64,000 nucleotides of DNA from assembly GCA_002412595.1 (NCBI GenBank), contig DHVJ01000038.1:43953-107952 (forward strand), in the 5' to 3' direction. The position numbers were made by a program, and so were the translations under genes. This document shows positions 44,662-52,937 of the stretch, one piece after another. Under the pieces are notes generated by a model. The model was given only the letters and a program-made list of their open reading frames with translations. It searched no databases and was not told where the DNA came from. Each line of letters starts with the position of its first letter. Position 1 is the first letter of the stretch. The DNA is from Anaerolineaceae bacterium UBA5211. GTDB lineage: Bacteria; Chloroflexota; Anaerolineae; Anaerolineales; Anaerolineaceae.

Positions 44662-45855
44662 ATGGCAAATCCAAAATATCTCGTCCCCATGTCCAGCCCT
44701 GAAATTGACGACAGCGACCGCCAGGCTGTACAGGAAGTGCTTCAAACCACTTCCCTCAGCATCGGGCCGCGCGTGGTGGCTTTTGAGCAAGCTGTTAGCG
44801 CCTACAGCGGTGCGCGGCACGCCGTGGCAGTTAGTTCCGGCACCAGCGGGCTGCATTTGTGCATCCGCGCGGCCGGCATCCAACCCGGGGATTTGGTTTT
44901 AACCACACCCTTCTCATTCATCTCTTCCACCAATGTTATCTTATATGAACAGGCAATTCCCGTCTTTGTGGACGCAGAACCTAAAAGCGGCAATATCGAT
45001 GTGGAAAAGCTGGCGGAAGCAGCGGCCGATCTGAGCAGCGGCGATGAAAGCCGCATGCGCAAATGGCTGCCGCGCAGCGGCGCCCAAAAACCAGGCAAGC
45101 TGCGCGCGATCCTGGCCGTGGACGTTTTTGGACAATCGGCCGACTTCGACGCTATTCGTAAAATCGCAGACCAATATGACCTGAAGTTGATAGAAGATTC
45201 CTGTGAGGCTCTGGGAGCCGAATACAAAGGCCGTAAAGCCGGTCTGCTGGGCGATTACGGCGTGTACGCTTTTTACCCCAACAAACAGATCACCACCGGC
45301 GAAGGCGGCATCATCGTCACCAACGATGCCCAGGCCGCCGAAATCATGGCCTCCCTGCGCAACCAGGGCCGCGCCCAGGGCGACACCTGGCTGCAGCATA
45401 CTAACCTGGGTTACAACTACCGCATGGATGAGATGAGCGCCGCGCTGGGCCTTTCCCAGATGCAGCGCATTGACAGCCTGATTGAAAAACGCAACCGGGT
45501 AGCCCAATATTACAACCAACGTCTGGCAGCTATCGACGGTATCGAACTTCCCTATGTCAGCCCGGATACCACGCGCATGAGCTGGTTTGTGTATGTCATC
45601 CGCGTCAGTCCCAAAATTGACCGCGACCGCTTTGCCGCCGCGTTGGACACGGCCGGCATTCCCGTTCGGCCTTACTTCATTCCCATTCACCTGCAGCCCT
45701 TCCTGGCTCAAAAGTTTGGATATCGCACGGGAGATTACCCAGTGACCGAAGACCTGGGTCAGCGCGGTCTGGCCCTGCCCTTCTCGGGTGTGATGACCGA
45801 AGCGCAAGTTGACCTGGTTTGCCAAAAACTGGCGGAATGCGCAGCGCGCGGATAA
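44662..45855 (+). CDS. DegT/DnrJ/EryC1/StrS-family sugar aminotransferase
   Basis: PLP-dependent aminotransferase (397 aa) that forms amino sugars from 3- or 4-keto NDP-sugars. The fold-type I Lys lies in FYPNKQITTGEGG, the PLP-binding Asp in EDSCEAL, and the C-terminal FIPIHLQPF matches the family. I use ATG 44662 with AAGGTGG 8 nt upstream; a GTG at 44650 is inside that site. A TATAAT box at 44615-44620 may be a promoter. Its product may be the substrate of the NeuD-type acyltransferase. Which keto-sugar is used is unknown. Confidence 0.9.
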   Translation: MANPKYLVPMSSPEIDDSDRQAVQEVLQTTSLSIGPRVVAFEQAVSAYSGARHAVAVSSGTSGLHLCIRAAGIQPGDLVLTTPFSFISSTNVILYEQAIPVFVDAEPKSGNIDVEKLAEAAADLSSGDESRMRKWLPRSGAQKPGKLRAILAVDVFGQSADFDAIRKIADQYDLKLIEDSCEALGAEYKGRKAGLLGDYGVYAFYPNKQITTGEGGIIVTNDAQAAEIMASLRNQGRAQGDTWLQHTNLGYNYRMDEMSAALGLSQMQRIDSLIEKRNRVAQYYNQRLAAIDGIELPYVSPDTTRMSWFVYVIRVSPKIDRDRFAAALDTAGIPVRPYFIPIHLQPFLAQKFGYRTGDYPVTEDLGQRGLALPFSGVMTEAQVDLVCQKLAECAARG

Positions 45856-45870
45856 TGGTTTCAGATAAGC

Positions 45871-46779
45871 ATGGATAATTCACAGGAATTTCAACCGGCC
45901 CGCAGACGCGGCGTTATTTTCCATGCCGGTTTTCTCCTGCTTTCCATCTCCGCCAGCGGCGGTTTTCTGATGCTATCTTTAGCTCAGGAAACCCGTGGTT
46001 TTTTCATCCTTTACCTGGTCGGCTGCATTGTCGCCTTCCTATCTGTGCCGTTGTTCGCCTACCGGCTCTTTTCCCTGCTGCGGGCAAAATACACCCTGGA
46101 CCGCGACGGGTTGCACATCCAATGGGGGCTGCGCACGGAAGACATTCCCATGATCGAAATTGAGTGGGTGCGGGCAGCCGATGAAATGCCTTATGACATT
46201 CCCATGCCGCCTTTCAGTATATTGGGTGCCATCATCGGTGTACAGCAGTCCGAAGAATTGGGCACGCTTGAATTTGTAGCCTCTGACTCAAACAAATTGA
46301 TCCTGATCGCCACGCGTCAGAAGGTGCTGGTCATTTCACCTGGCGATACGGAAGGCTTCCTTTATGCTTTCCGGCGCTTTGCCGAACTTGGCTCCATAGC
46401 GCCCATTCAACCTCGATCGGCCAACGTTGAGCTGATGGTTACCAGCATGCTGAAAGACAAATATGCGCGCAATTTCATCCTGGCCGGGTCAATCCTTTCA
46501 GTGGGATTGCTGCTGATTGTCAGTTTTCTGATACCCACGCGTGATACCATCATCCTGGGTTTCAATTCGGCCCGCGGTGTTATGGAAGAAGCCCCTTCCG
46601 AACGGCTGCTGCTGCTGCCGGTTTTTTCGCTGTTCATGCTGGTGGCTGATGTCAGTCTGGGCTCCTATCTCTACCGCAAGGAAGGTTTTCGCACCGCATC
46701 CTATTTTTCCTTTGCTTCATCCCTGATCACCCCCATTTCTTTTCTTCTGTTGGTACTGACTTCCATCATCCTGCAATAA
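45871..46779 (+). CDS. Membrane protein with bacterial PH-like domain
   Basis: A 302-aa protein: two N-terminal transmembrane helices (about residues 15-65), a central PH-like domain (about 68-170, with YTLDRDGLHIQWG and the ISPGDTEGFLYAF end), two helices around 190-210 and 245-265, and a final helix near residue 285. This is the pattern of bPH_6/DUF3093-like proteins of unknown role. It follows the aminotransferase gene at 15 bp and is probably the last gene of the operon. Nothing in it points to a substrate. Confidence 0.72.
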   Translation: MDNSQEFQPARRRGVIFHAGFLLLSISASGGFLMLSLAQETRGFFILYLVGCIVAFLSVPLFAYRLFSLLRAKYTLDRDGLHIQWGLRTEDIPMIEIEWVRAADEMPYDIPMPPFSILGAIIGVQQSEELGTLEFVASDSNKLILIATRQKVLVISPGDTEGFLYAFRRFAELGSIAPIQPRSANVELMVTSMLKDKYARNFILAGSILSVGLLLIVSFLIPTRDTIILGFNSARGVMEEAPSERLLLLPVFSLFMLVADVSLGSYLYRKEGFRTASYFSFASSLITPISFLLLVLTSIILQ

Positions 46780-46799
46780 TTACGTTATCCCTTCGGGTT

Positions 46800-46834
46800 A
46801 AAAACACAACCCCGGGAAAACCCGAGGTTGTGTC
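46800..46834 (-). terminator. Terminator of the catabolic operon
   Basis: Minus strand: 13-bp stem (ACACAACCTCGGG / CCCGGGGTTGTGT, one mismatch) with a TTTT loop and TTTTT tail. It lies about 130 bp after the last operon gene; the plus strand has no T-run, but the hairpin may also shelter the 3' end of the PH-domain mRNA. Confidence 0.75.
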
Positions 46835-46965
46835 TGCGTAAGATTGTTCTAACAACAATCCAGGGCACAATTATAGTCTCAATCCGCCGCAAACAAACTT
46901 AATAAATAATTAAGCGTGACCCGGCCTGGTTGTCGCCTACCTACCTGGATAAACTATCCTTGTAA

Positions 46966-47859
46966 TTATTTGGTGCGTGCCTCCACACCAGCCAGATCTT
47001 CTAGAATCATAATCACAGCCGAATGGTCCAGTTCGCCCCGTCCGGAAGCCATCAGTGCGTTGAAAAGTTCGTGCGCCAAAGCCGTAGCCGGCAAGGGTAC
47101 ATTTAACGCCCGGGCGGTATCCATGATGATGTTGAGGTCTTTATAGTGAAATTTACTCTTAAAGCCTGGCTCAAATTCTCCCTTGATGATCTTGGGGCCG
47201 CGCACATCCATCACGCGCGTTTGGGCATAGCCGCCGCTCAACACCTGCAGGATCACAGCCGGGTCCACGCCCGCTTTGGCACCCAGCACAAAGGCTTCCG
47301 CCATGCCAATGAAGTTCATGGCCACCTGAATTTGGTTGCAGGCTTTGACCGTCTGCCCAGCGCCGCTGCCGCCGCACAAGGTAATGGTCTTGCCCATCAC
47401 TTCAAAAATCGGCATGATTTCGTTGAATAAGGCCTCATCTCCGCCAACCATAATGGACAGCCCGGCGTTCATTGCGCCGGCTTCCCCGCCGCTGACCGGT
47501 GCATCCAAGCAACGCACACCCTTTTCACCCAGAACAGCTGCCACCTTCTGCGAGGTAGCCGGTGCTATGGTGCTCATATCCACGTAGATCAAGCCTTCAC
47601 GGGCCGCTTCGATGATGCCGTTCTCGCCCAGAGCCACTTTTTCGACATCGGGCGAATCGGGAACCATGGATATGATCACATCGCTGTTAGCAGCGATCTC
47701 TTTACAATTCACGTAGGAAACTGCGCCCTTGTCCATCAATTCTTTCACAGCAGATGGGTTGAGGTCATACACACACAAACTGTAACCTGCCTCGATCAGA
47801 TGAGCGGACATATGCCGCCCCATTATGCCCAATCCAATAAAGCCTATCTTCGGTTTCAT
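46966..47859 (-). CDS. Tartronate semialdehyde reductase-like dehydrogenase (3-hydroxyisobutyrate dehydrogenase family)
   Basis: A 297-aa NAD(P)-dependent beta-hydroxyacid dehydrogenase. The cofactor loop is GFIGLGIMGRHMS (residues 6-18), the substrate loop DMSTIAP and DAPVSGGEAGA (residues 94-129) and the catalytic Lys172 in GQTVKACNQ. The two substrate blocks match the GarR/GlxR type, which reduces tartronate semialdehyde to glycerate, better than a 3-hydroxyisobutyrate dehydrogenase. Sulfolactaldehyde reductase YihU belongs to the same superfamily, so a related C3 aldehyde is possible. GGAGG sits 8 nt before ATG 47859. It is the last gene of the catabolic operon and would remove the aldehyde released by the transaldolase. 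Confidence 0.85.
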   Translation of the reverse strand: MKPKIGFIGLGIMGRHMSAHLIEAGYSLCVYDLNPSAVKELMDKGAVSYVNCKEIAANSDVIISMVPDSPDVEKVALGENGIIEAAREGLIYVDMSTIAPATSQKVAAVLGEKGVRCLDAPVSGGEAGAMNAGLSIMVGGDEALFNEIMPIFEVMGKTITLCGGSGAGQTVKACNQIQVAMNFIGMAEAFVLGAKAGVDPAVILQVLSGGYAQTRVMDVRGPKIIKGEFEPGFKSKFHYKDLNIIMDTARALNVPLPATALAHELFNALMASGRGELDHSAVIMILEDLAGVEARTK

Positions 47860-47884
47860 TTTCAAATCCTCCATCTAGAATAAA

Positions 47885-49174
47885 TTAATTAACCGCTCCG
47901 GTAAAAGTCTTAATTACCGTTAATAAGGCTGGCCAATAGGTGCAGTAATCCATATGGCCTCCGCCCGCAATTTCAAAGCCGACTACTTCAGCCAGCCAGA
48001 TTGAACCAAATACCTGAATAATCCCCAATACATAGGTCGCAATTACCGTCCCGCGCACACCGCCGTAACGTGATGCCAGCGCGCCCAGGGTACAGCCGCC
48101 GCTGAACAGCGGAATAACGCCGGGGATGGTGATATACGACATCCCCAATAATATTTGCAGTACCACACCAGTCAGCATGCCAAACAGCGTGGAAATCAAG
48201 CCCAGCAAAGCTGCCTGGGGGGCATAAGCCCAAAAGGCCGGCACGTCCACAGCCGGAACCGCGCCGGGCACCACCACGTTGGCAAACCCTTCAAAGGCCG
48301 GCAGCAGTTCCTCCAGGAACATGCGCACGCCAAACATCAACATTGTAATGCCAGCGGCCGTATTGATTCCCTGAATGAATGAAAAGATGATGTAATTCTT
48401 GTCGCCTGAAAACTGCGCGCCTACTTCAGGGCCGGATAGAATGCCAATCAATGTGTACAGCGTTGCCATGATCAGGCTGTAAGACACTACCGTATCCCGC
48501 ATGATGCTCAACCAACCCGGAAATTCCAATTCTTCCGTATCATGGCGGGTATCCCCGGTCCATTTGGCAATCCAAAAAGCCAGCCAGCCAAAGACCACCA
48601 TGTCGTGCCCCAACGTCAGGTTATCTTCTCCCACCAGCGCCTTGAGCGGTTTGCGCATCAAAGCCGGCCAGAACCACCAGTAAAACGCTAACAGGATTAC
48701 CGGCAGCGCGACGGCGCGCCAATCCGTCCAACCCGTGACTGCATAGATGAAAAATGTCACCAGCACCGTATCCGAAAACATGATATGGCCAGTCAGATAA
48801 ACCACTTTATAGCGGGTAAAACGAGATAAGAGCAGGTGTAAAAACCAGGCCATCACCATAATCAGGCCGATTTTTCCAACCAGGCTGGTGTCAGCCATTC
48901 TCTCCAGCCCTTCTGCCACACCTGTCCATGGATCCGCCACCCGTCCCTCCAAACCAAAACGAGTGACCAGCATATCCATAATGGGCTTGGAAGAATTGAT
49001 TAAAAGATCGGATGCCACCTGCACCAGGCGCATACCAACAATAGTCTTCAAGGTTGAGGCCAGGATATCCTTGGGTTCTTTTTTCAGAAAGAGCATTCCC
49101 AGCAGTACGATGATCCCCATGAAAATGGATGGTTCCCGCAAAATTTGGTTAACGATAAAGTCAATGACCTGCAT
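47885..49174 (-). CDS. UlaA/SgaT-type PTS EIIC membrane protein, orphan
   Basis: A 429-aa protein with about 10-12 hydrophobic segments. The N-terminal half, with ILASTLKTIVGMRLVQVAS, and the GITMLMFGVRMFLEEL region match the ascorbate-type EIIC (UlaA/SgaT) family, which normally takes up and phosphorylates L-ascorbate together with EIIA and EIIB. No EIIA, EIIB, HPr or EI gene is found near it or anywhere in this window, so it probably works without phosphorylation, as a secondary transporter, or with proteins encoded elsewhere. In the operon between ALDH and the reductase, it could export or import a small sugar acid. This role is an inference. Confidence 0.82.
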   Translation of the reverse strand: MQVIDFIVNQILREPSIFMGIIVLLGMLFLKKEPKDILASTLKTIVGMRLVQVASDLLINSSKPIMDMLVTRFGLEGRVADPWTGVAEGLERMADTSLVGKIGLIMVMAWFLHLLLSRFTRYKVVYLTGHIMFSDTVLVTFFIYAVTGWTDWRAVALPVILLAFYWWFWPALMRKPLKALVGEDNLTLGHDMVVFGWLAFWIAKWTGDTRHDTEELEFPGWLSIMRDTVVSYSLIMATLYTLIGILSGPEVGAQFSGDKNYIIFSFIQGINTAAGITMLMFGVRMFLEELLPAFEGFANVVVPGAVPAVDVPAFWAYAPQAALLGLISTLFGMLTGVVLQILLGMSYITIPGVIPLFSGGCTLGALASRYGGVRGTVIATYVLGIIQVFGSIWLAEVVGFEIAGGGHMDYCTYWPALLTVIKTFTGAVN

Positions 49175-49232
49175 GATTGTTTCCTTTATATTAATTTCCG
49201 TAAAGTTACCATCACACTGCTGATAAACACAA

Positions 49233-49282
49233 ATCCCACTTGATAAGGAAGGATAACCTAAAAATTAGCTACCAAGTGGGAT
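49233..49282 (-). promoter_or_regulatory. Intercistronic inverted repeat, weak terminator-like
   Basis: Perfect 10-bp arms ATCCCACTTG / CAAGTGGGAT with a 30-nt loop between the ALDH and EIIC genes. On the minus strand it is followed by TTGTGTTTATC. It may reduce transcription into the last two genes or set mRNA ends. Confidence 0.5.
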
Positions 49283-49335
49283 GTTCACGCTAACCAACTG
49301 CCCGCATATCACGCACAGTCAGTCCGGGCACATAC

Positions 49336-50721
49336 CTATTTCCCAAACTGCTGCCAGACATCCGCGAACAGCTCCTCTTCTTTCGGCACAACCGCTTCAA
49401 TCGGTTTGGAGACCCAAGTCACATTCATAAAATGTTTCCAGTGTAGATTCTCGGTGGTGATATTCCCTCCCCAAGTTCCGCATCCCAAGGTCAATGTGAA
49501 AGGCATGCCGTTGTTGTAATTGCCACTGTTGCCCAGGCTGTGCGCCTGGTTGACCATCATACGGCTGACTTTCGCGCGCGTACCCAATTCCAGCACATGC
49601 GCATCGTTGCTGGTGTGAATACCGCAGGAATGACCGCTGCCATTCAACGCGGTGATGGTTTCAACCAGTTGGATGGCTTCTTCGAAGTCTTCATATTTCC
49701 AAACCGTCAATACCAGGGATAACTTTTCTTTGCAGAAGGGGTCGTCATCGCCAACATGTTTGCCTTCCACCATCAGGAAAGTCGTACTTTCCGGCACATT
49801 CAGCCCGGCCAGCTTCGCAATTTTCATTACCGGCTGCGCGACGATACCCTTATTCAGGTGAATACCGTCTGGCCACATGCTTTGCTTGAGCTGTTCGCGC
49901 TCAGACTCACTGCACCAGTAGCCGCCTTGTGCCTTCAGGTTTGCCAGCATTTGGTCATAGATACTCTCTTGCAGCACTACTGAATTTTCGGACGAACAGG
50001 AAGTGGCATTGTCGAAAGTCTTGCCCTGATAAATTTTTTCCGCGGCGGCGGTCAGGTCGGCCGTCTCGTCCACAATCACCACAGCATTGCCCGCGCCCAC
50101 GCCGTAAGCCGGCGTGCCGCTGGAATAAGCCGATTTAACCATGGGTCCACCGCCGGTGGCCACTACCAGGTCCACTTTGCTCATCAATTCCTTGGAAAGG
50201 TCCACAGAAGGTTCTTCGATGGTTTGGATCAAATCCAACGGCGCACCCACTTTAGCCAACCCCGCCCGCAATGTTTCCACCACCAGGGCAGCGGTTTTCT
50301 TGGCGTGCGGGTGCGGCGCGAAAATGATGGCATTGCGGCATTTTAAGGCTGGCAATGCCTTGGCCGGCAATGTTGCTTCGCAGTTGGTGACGGGCGTCAA
50401 CGCGCCAATCACGCCCACCGGCTTGGCAATTTTAATCAACCCTTTTTCAGGAATTTCCTCAATGACACCCACGCTTTTGACACCCTGCATATCACGCAGC
50501 GTGCCCAGCGTTTTCTTTTGGTGCTTGAGCAGTTTGTGTTCGTACAGCCCCATGCCGGTCTCGTCCACCGCCAGACGAGCGATTTTCTGCGCGGCTTCAG
50601 GCTTATAGGTTTCCCACCCCACCGCTGCGACCATCAGGTCCACTTTCTCCTGCGGCCAAAACTCAATTTCCTGTTGGGCTTTGCGTGCCCGTTCAATCAA
50701 GGCATCAATGCTTTGTTCCAT
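49336..50721 (-). CDS. CoA-acylating aldehyde dehydrogenase (AdhE/EutE/SauS-like)
   Basis: A 461-aa aldehyde dehydrogenase of the CoA-acylating type. The active-site Cys242 lies in FDNATSCSSENSVVL, close to the AdhE motif FDNG-ICASEQ, and the C-terminal block TLGCGTWGGN is shared with AdhE and the sulfoacetaldehyde dehydrogenase SauS. Such enzymes turn an aldehyde plus CoA and NAD into an acyl-CoA. Substrate specificity is not readable. Its start codon lies 1 bp after the transaldolase stop, implying fixed stoichiometry and shared substrate. If the transaldolase yields tartronate semialdehyde, this enzyme could make tartronyl-CoA; a malonate-semialdehyde-type substrate is another option. Confidence 0.85.
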   Translation of the reverse strand: MEQSIDALIERARKAQQEIEFWPQEKVDLMVAAVGWETYKPEAAQKIARLAVDETGMGLYEHKLLKHQKKTLGTLRDMQGVKSVGVIEEIPEKGLIKIAKPVGVIGALTPVTNCEATLPAKALPALKCRNAIIFAPHPHAKKTAALVVETLRAGLAKVGAPLDLIQTIEEPSVDLSKELMSKVDLVVATGGGPMVKSAYSSGTPAYGVGAGNAVVIVDETADLTAAAEKIYQGKTFDNATSCSSENSVVLQESIYDQMLANLKAQGGYWCSESEREQLKQSMWPDGIHLNKGIVAQPVMKIAKLAGLNVPESTTFLMVEGKHVGDDDPFCKEKLSLVLTVWKYEDFEEAIQLVETITALNGSGHSCGIHTSNDAHVLELGTRAKVSRMMVNQAHSLGNSGNYNNGMPFTLTLGCGTWGGNITTENLHWKHFMNVTWVSKPIEAVVPKEEELFADVWQQFGK

Positions 50722-50722
50722 T

Positions 50723-51814
50723 TCAGGCCTTCTTCACATCCGGGTCCGGGACCATGAAATCGCGAATCACAGACTGTAATTCATGATAGGAATTAGTAAA
50801 TCCACGCAATGTGCGCGCGGTAGCACCATAGCTGTCAAATTCATCCAGACTGAGGCCATTTTCATCATAGGCTTTTACGAAATCTTCAAAGTGGCTGGTC
50901 AAGCCATCTAGAATTTCCGGTGCAACCGGATTATCCATACGCTCCTTGACCTCAATATCGGAGGCATTGAAAAGTACCTGCCATTTATACGGGATAGTTT
51001 GGATCAGGTCGCCGCCGATCAACTCAGACCAGTGCATGTGATGGCGGTATGCGGCTGAAAGCAGGCGCGTGCGGTACTTGCGCTCCTGGAAGATGCTGTA
51101 AGCCTTCTTCATGCAGGCAATACCGGCCCAATCCATAATGGATGGGTCAACGATGATGCCCTCATTTTTGGCAATCACTTTCAGCCAATCATCCGTGCGC
51201 CCGACCATAATGGTGCAGACCGGGTACATATCCGCGGTGGATTTTCCTTCTGCCTCACGCCGTTTCAGTCCGCGTTCCACCGCTTCCGCTACCACGATGG
51301 ACTGCGGTACCGTGAAGCAAACCGTGGCATTGATGTTGACACCCGCATAAGTGACGTCCTCAATGGCCTGGATGCCTGCTTTTGTAACCGGGATTTTGAC
51401 CTGAATGTTGGGAGCTAGCGAATCAAAATGTATAGCCTGCTCAACCAAAGCAGGTGCGTTGCGATAGTTGGCCGGGTTGGTCTGCACAGATAGCCGGCCT
51501 TTTCGGCCCTCTTCGCGTTCAAAGACGGGCAGCAGCAGGCTGGCGCCTTTGGCGCCAATCTCTTCAAATATCTTCCAGGTGATCTCAACCTCAGTCCAAT
51601 CCGGGTTTTGGTCAATCACTTCATGGATGCGGTCCTTCCATAAGTGCATTTCCTGCTTGATCACATTCAGGACAATGGTCGGATTCGATGTGGCACCCAC
51701 GGCCCCGTGGCTGATGGAATAGGTTAATTCTTCTACTGAGCAGGAATCGTTCCATAAATCCGTTTTAGTCGTGCTGACCATTTGGTGCATTGGGCTTTTA
51801 TATTTTGCTGTCAT
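50723..51814 (-). CDS. Transaldolase-family enzyme
   Basis: A 363-aa TIM-barrel aldolase of the transaldolase family. The Schiff-base Lys140 is in VKIPVTKAG, the catalytic Asp equivalent is Asp23 in LWNDSCS, and the phosphate/carbonyl loop GATSNPT (residues 40-46) replaces the usual DATTNPS. It is longer than FSA and comparable to TalB but with altered N-terminal sequence, so it is a distinct branch. Transaldolases split a ketose between C3 and C4 and transfer the dihydroxyacetone unit to an aldehyde. No sugar kinase is in the operon, so the donor may be an unphosphorylated uronate-type ketose, as in the sulfo-transaldolase route. Translation is coupled to the ALDH gene. Confidence 0.85.
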   Translation of the reverse strand: MTAKYKSPMHQMVSTTKTDLWNDSCSVEELTYSISHGAVGATSNPTIVLNVIKQEMHLWKDRIHEVIDQNPDWTEVEITWKIFEEIGAKGASLLLPVFEREEGRKGRLSVQTNPANYRNAPALVEQAIHFDSLAPNIQVKIPVTKAGIQAIEDVTYAGVNINATVCFTVPQSIVVAEAVERGLKRREAEGKSTADMYPVCTIMVGRTDDWLKVIAKNEGIIVDPSIMDWAGIACMKKAYSIFQERKYRTRLLSAAYRHHMHWSELIGGDLIQTIPYKWQVLFNASDIEVKERMDNPVAPEILDGLTSHFEDFVKAYDENGLSLDEFDSYGATARTLRGFTNSYHELQSVIRDFMVPDPDVKKA

Positions 51815-51864
51815 TATTTATTCACGCTCCTTTTCTTGTTTTACAACCAATAGGTTGGTTTCGG

Positions 51865-52686
51865 TTATCGCTGCTGCCAGAAGGCAGCCGTCTTGGTAAT
51901 GGCCGTTACGTCATCCGGCAGCGGCAGGATCTCGGCAACCACCGGGCCGCGATAATCCATCTCTTCCAGTTTTTTCAGGATGGCGTCGAAATCAATCTGT
52001 CCAGTGCCGGGTGCCTGGCGGATATTATCTGCAAAATGGACATACCCCAGCCGTTCGCCGGCCTGTTCCAGGGCTGCCAGCGTATCCACCTCTTCAATAT
52101 TCATATGAAAAGTGTCCAACAACAATTTGACCGAATCCACGCCCACGTCCTGCAGAAATTCCAGGCCTTGCTGTGCAGTGAGGATCCAATTCATCTCATA
52201 GCGGTTGATCGGTTCGATCAAGAGCTGCACACCCAACGCATCGGTCCATTCCGCGCAAGTCCGGATGGCAGCCACACCCTTGGCATAATTCTCTGCCTTA
52301 GTTTCGCCTTCCCCGGCCAGCAAGCCGCGGATACCCCCGATGATAACGGCTTCAGAATGAATATCTTTAGCCAGTTGGGTAATAGCTTTGAAATGCGCCA
52401 CTGCATTCTCACGCTTAGTGTCATTATCCGAACCCAGGCACAAGCAATCGAACAGACAAGCCTGACCCGTGGCCAACGCCGAAATTTTCAGGTTCAAGGC
52501 TGCTAATTTTTGATTTAATTCCTGCGGCTGGACATCATCCACCGCACGGATGCTCAATTCCACATAGTTGAAACCCAATGCACTGGCCTGCTCCAGGCCC
52601 TGTTCCAGGCTGCCTGCGAATAATAAGGGGCCAAAGCGGGATGAACGGGGAGAAAGCGCCACTCCGGTACGATTCTTAAAACTCAT
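51865..52686 (-). CDS. iolO: Sugar 3-epimerase, IolO-like (5-keto-L-gluconate epimerase type)
   Basis: A 273-aa TIM-barrel (xylose isomerase-like) enzyme. The metal ligands line up as Glu158 (IEPINRYE), Asp191 (LLDTFHMN), His217 (YVHFADN) and Glu252 (AEILPLP), the spacing known from D-tagatose 3-epimerase. The GTGQA block, LDTFHMNIEEV and the APGTGQIDF-like segment resemble Thermotoga maritima IolO (TM0416), which turns 5-keto-L-gluconate into D-tagaturonate in inositol breakdown. This is recalled, not aligned. ATG 52686 has AAAGGAGG at 8 nt. It lies just after the binding-protein gene in transcript order and just before the transaldolase gene, and would make the ketose substrate for it. Confidence 0.82.
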   Translation of the reverse strand: MSFKNRTGVALSPRSSRFGPLLFAGSLEQGLEQASALGFNYVELSIRAVDDVQPQELNQKLAALNLKISALATGQACLFDCLCLGSDNDTKRENAVAHFKAITQLAKDIHSEAVIIGGIRGLLAGEGETKAENYAKGVAAIRTCAEWTDALGVQLLIEPINRYEMNWILTAQQGLEFLQDVGVDSVKLLLDTFHMNIEEVDTLAALEQAGERLGYVHFADNIRQAPGTGQIDFDAILKKLEEMDYRGPVVAEILPLPDDVTAITKTAAFWQQR

Positions 52687-52869
52687 TGGACCTACCTCCT
52701 TTAATACAATTTCCAATAACAGCTGTGAAAACCAGCCGTTGATAATTCCGTTCCAAATTAACTACTGTCAATTGTTCTATTAATTTTTGTTGAGATGGGC
52801 AGTAAAAAAAGACAAGCAAAATATTTTGCTCATGGAATCATCAGATGATCAGTGGAACCTCCATTTCTG

Positions 52870-52898
52870 GGGCTGTCGGGATATTCTCCCGACAGCCC
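52870..52898 (-). promoter_or_regulatory. Perfect 12-bp intercistronic hairpin after the SBP gene
   Basis: GGGCTGTCGGGA / TCCCGACAGCCC with a 5-nt loop, 40 bp after the binding-protein stop. There is no T-run on the minus strand, so it is not a strong terminator. It probably blocks 3'-5' decay and raises the level of the SBP mRNA over the genes behind it. Confidence 0.75.
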
Positions 52899-52937
52899 AA
52901 ACCATTAAAAATTCAACCAATAAGAAAAATGGAGACT

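Noticed and set aside
44941..45825. Open frame of 294 codons on the minus strand
   Set aside because: Antisense to the DegT aminotransferase; no own motifs.
47885..49174. Full PTS system
   Set aside because: No EIIA, EIIB, HPr or EI gene in the window.
46966..52686. Sulfoquinovose transaldolase (sulfo-TAL) pathway as the main reading of the operon
   Set aside because: Transaldolase, C3 reductase and a SauS-like ALDH would fit, but there is no sulfoquinovosidase, SQ isomerase of the known type or sulfonate exporter, and IolN/IolO-like genes point to cyclitols. Kept only as a related chemistry.
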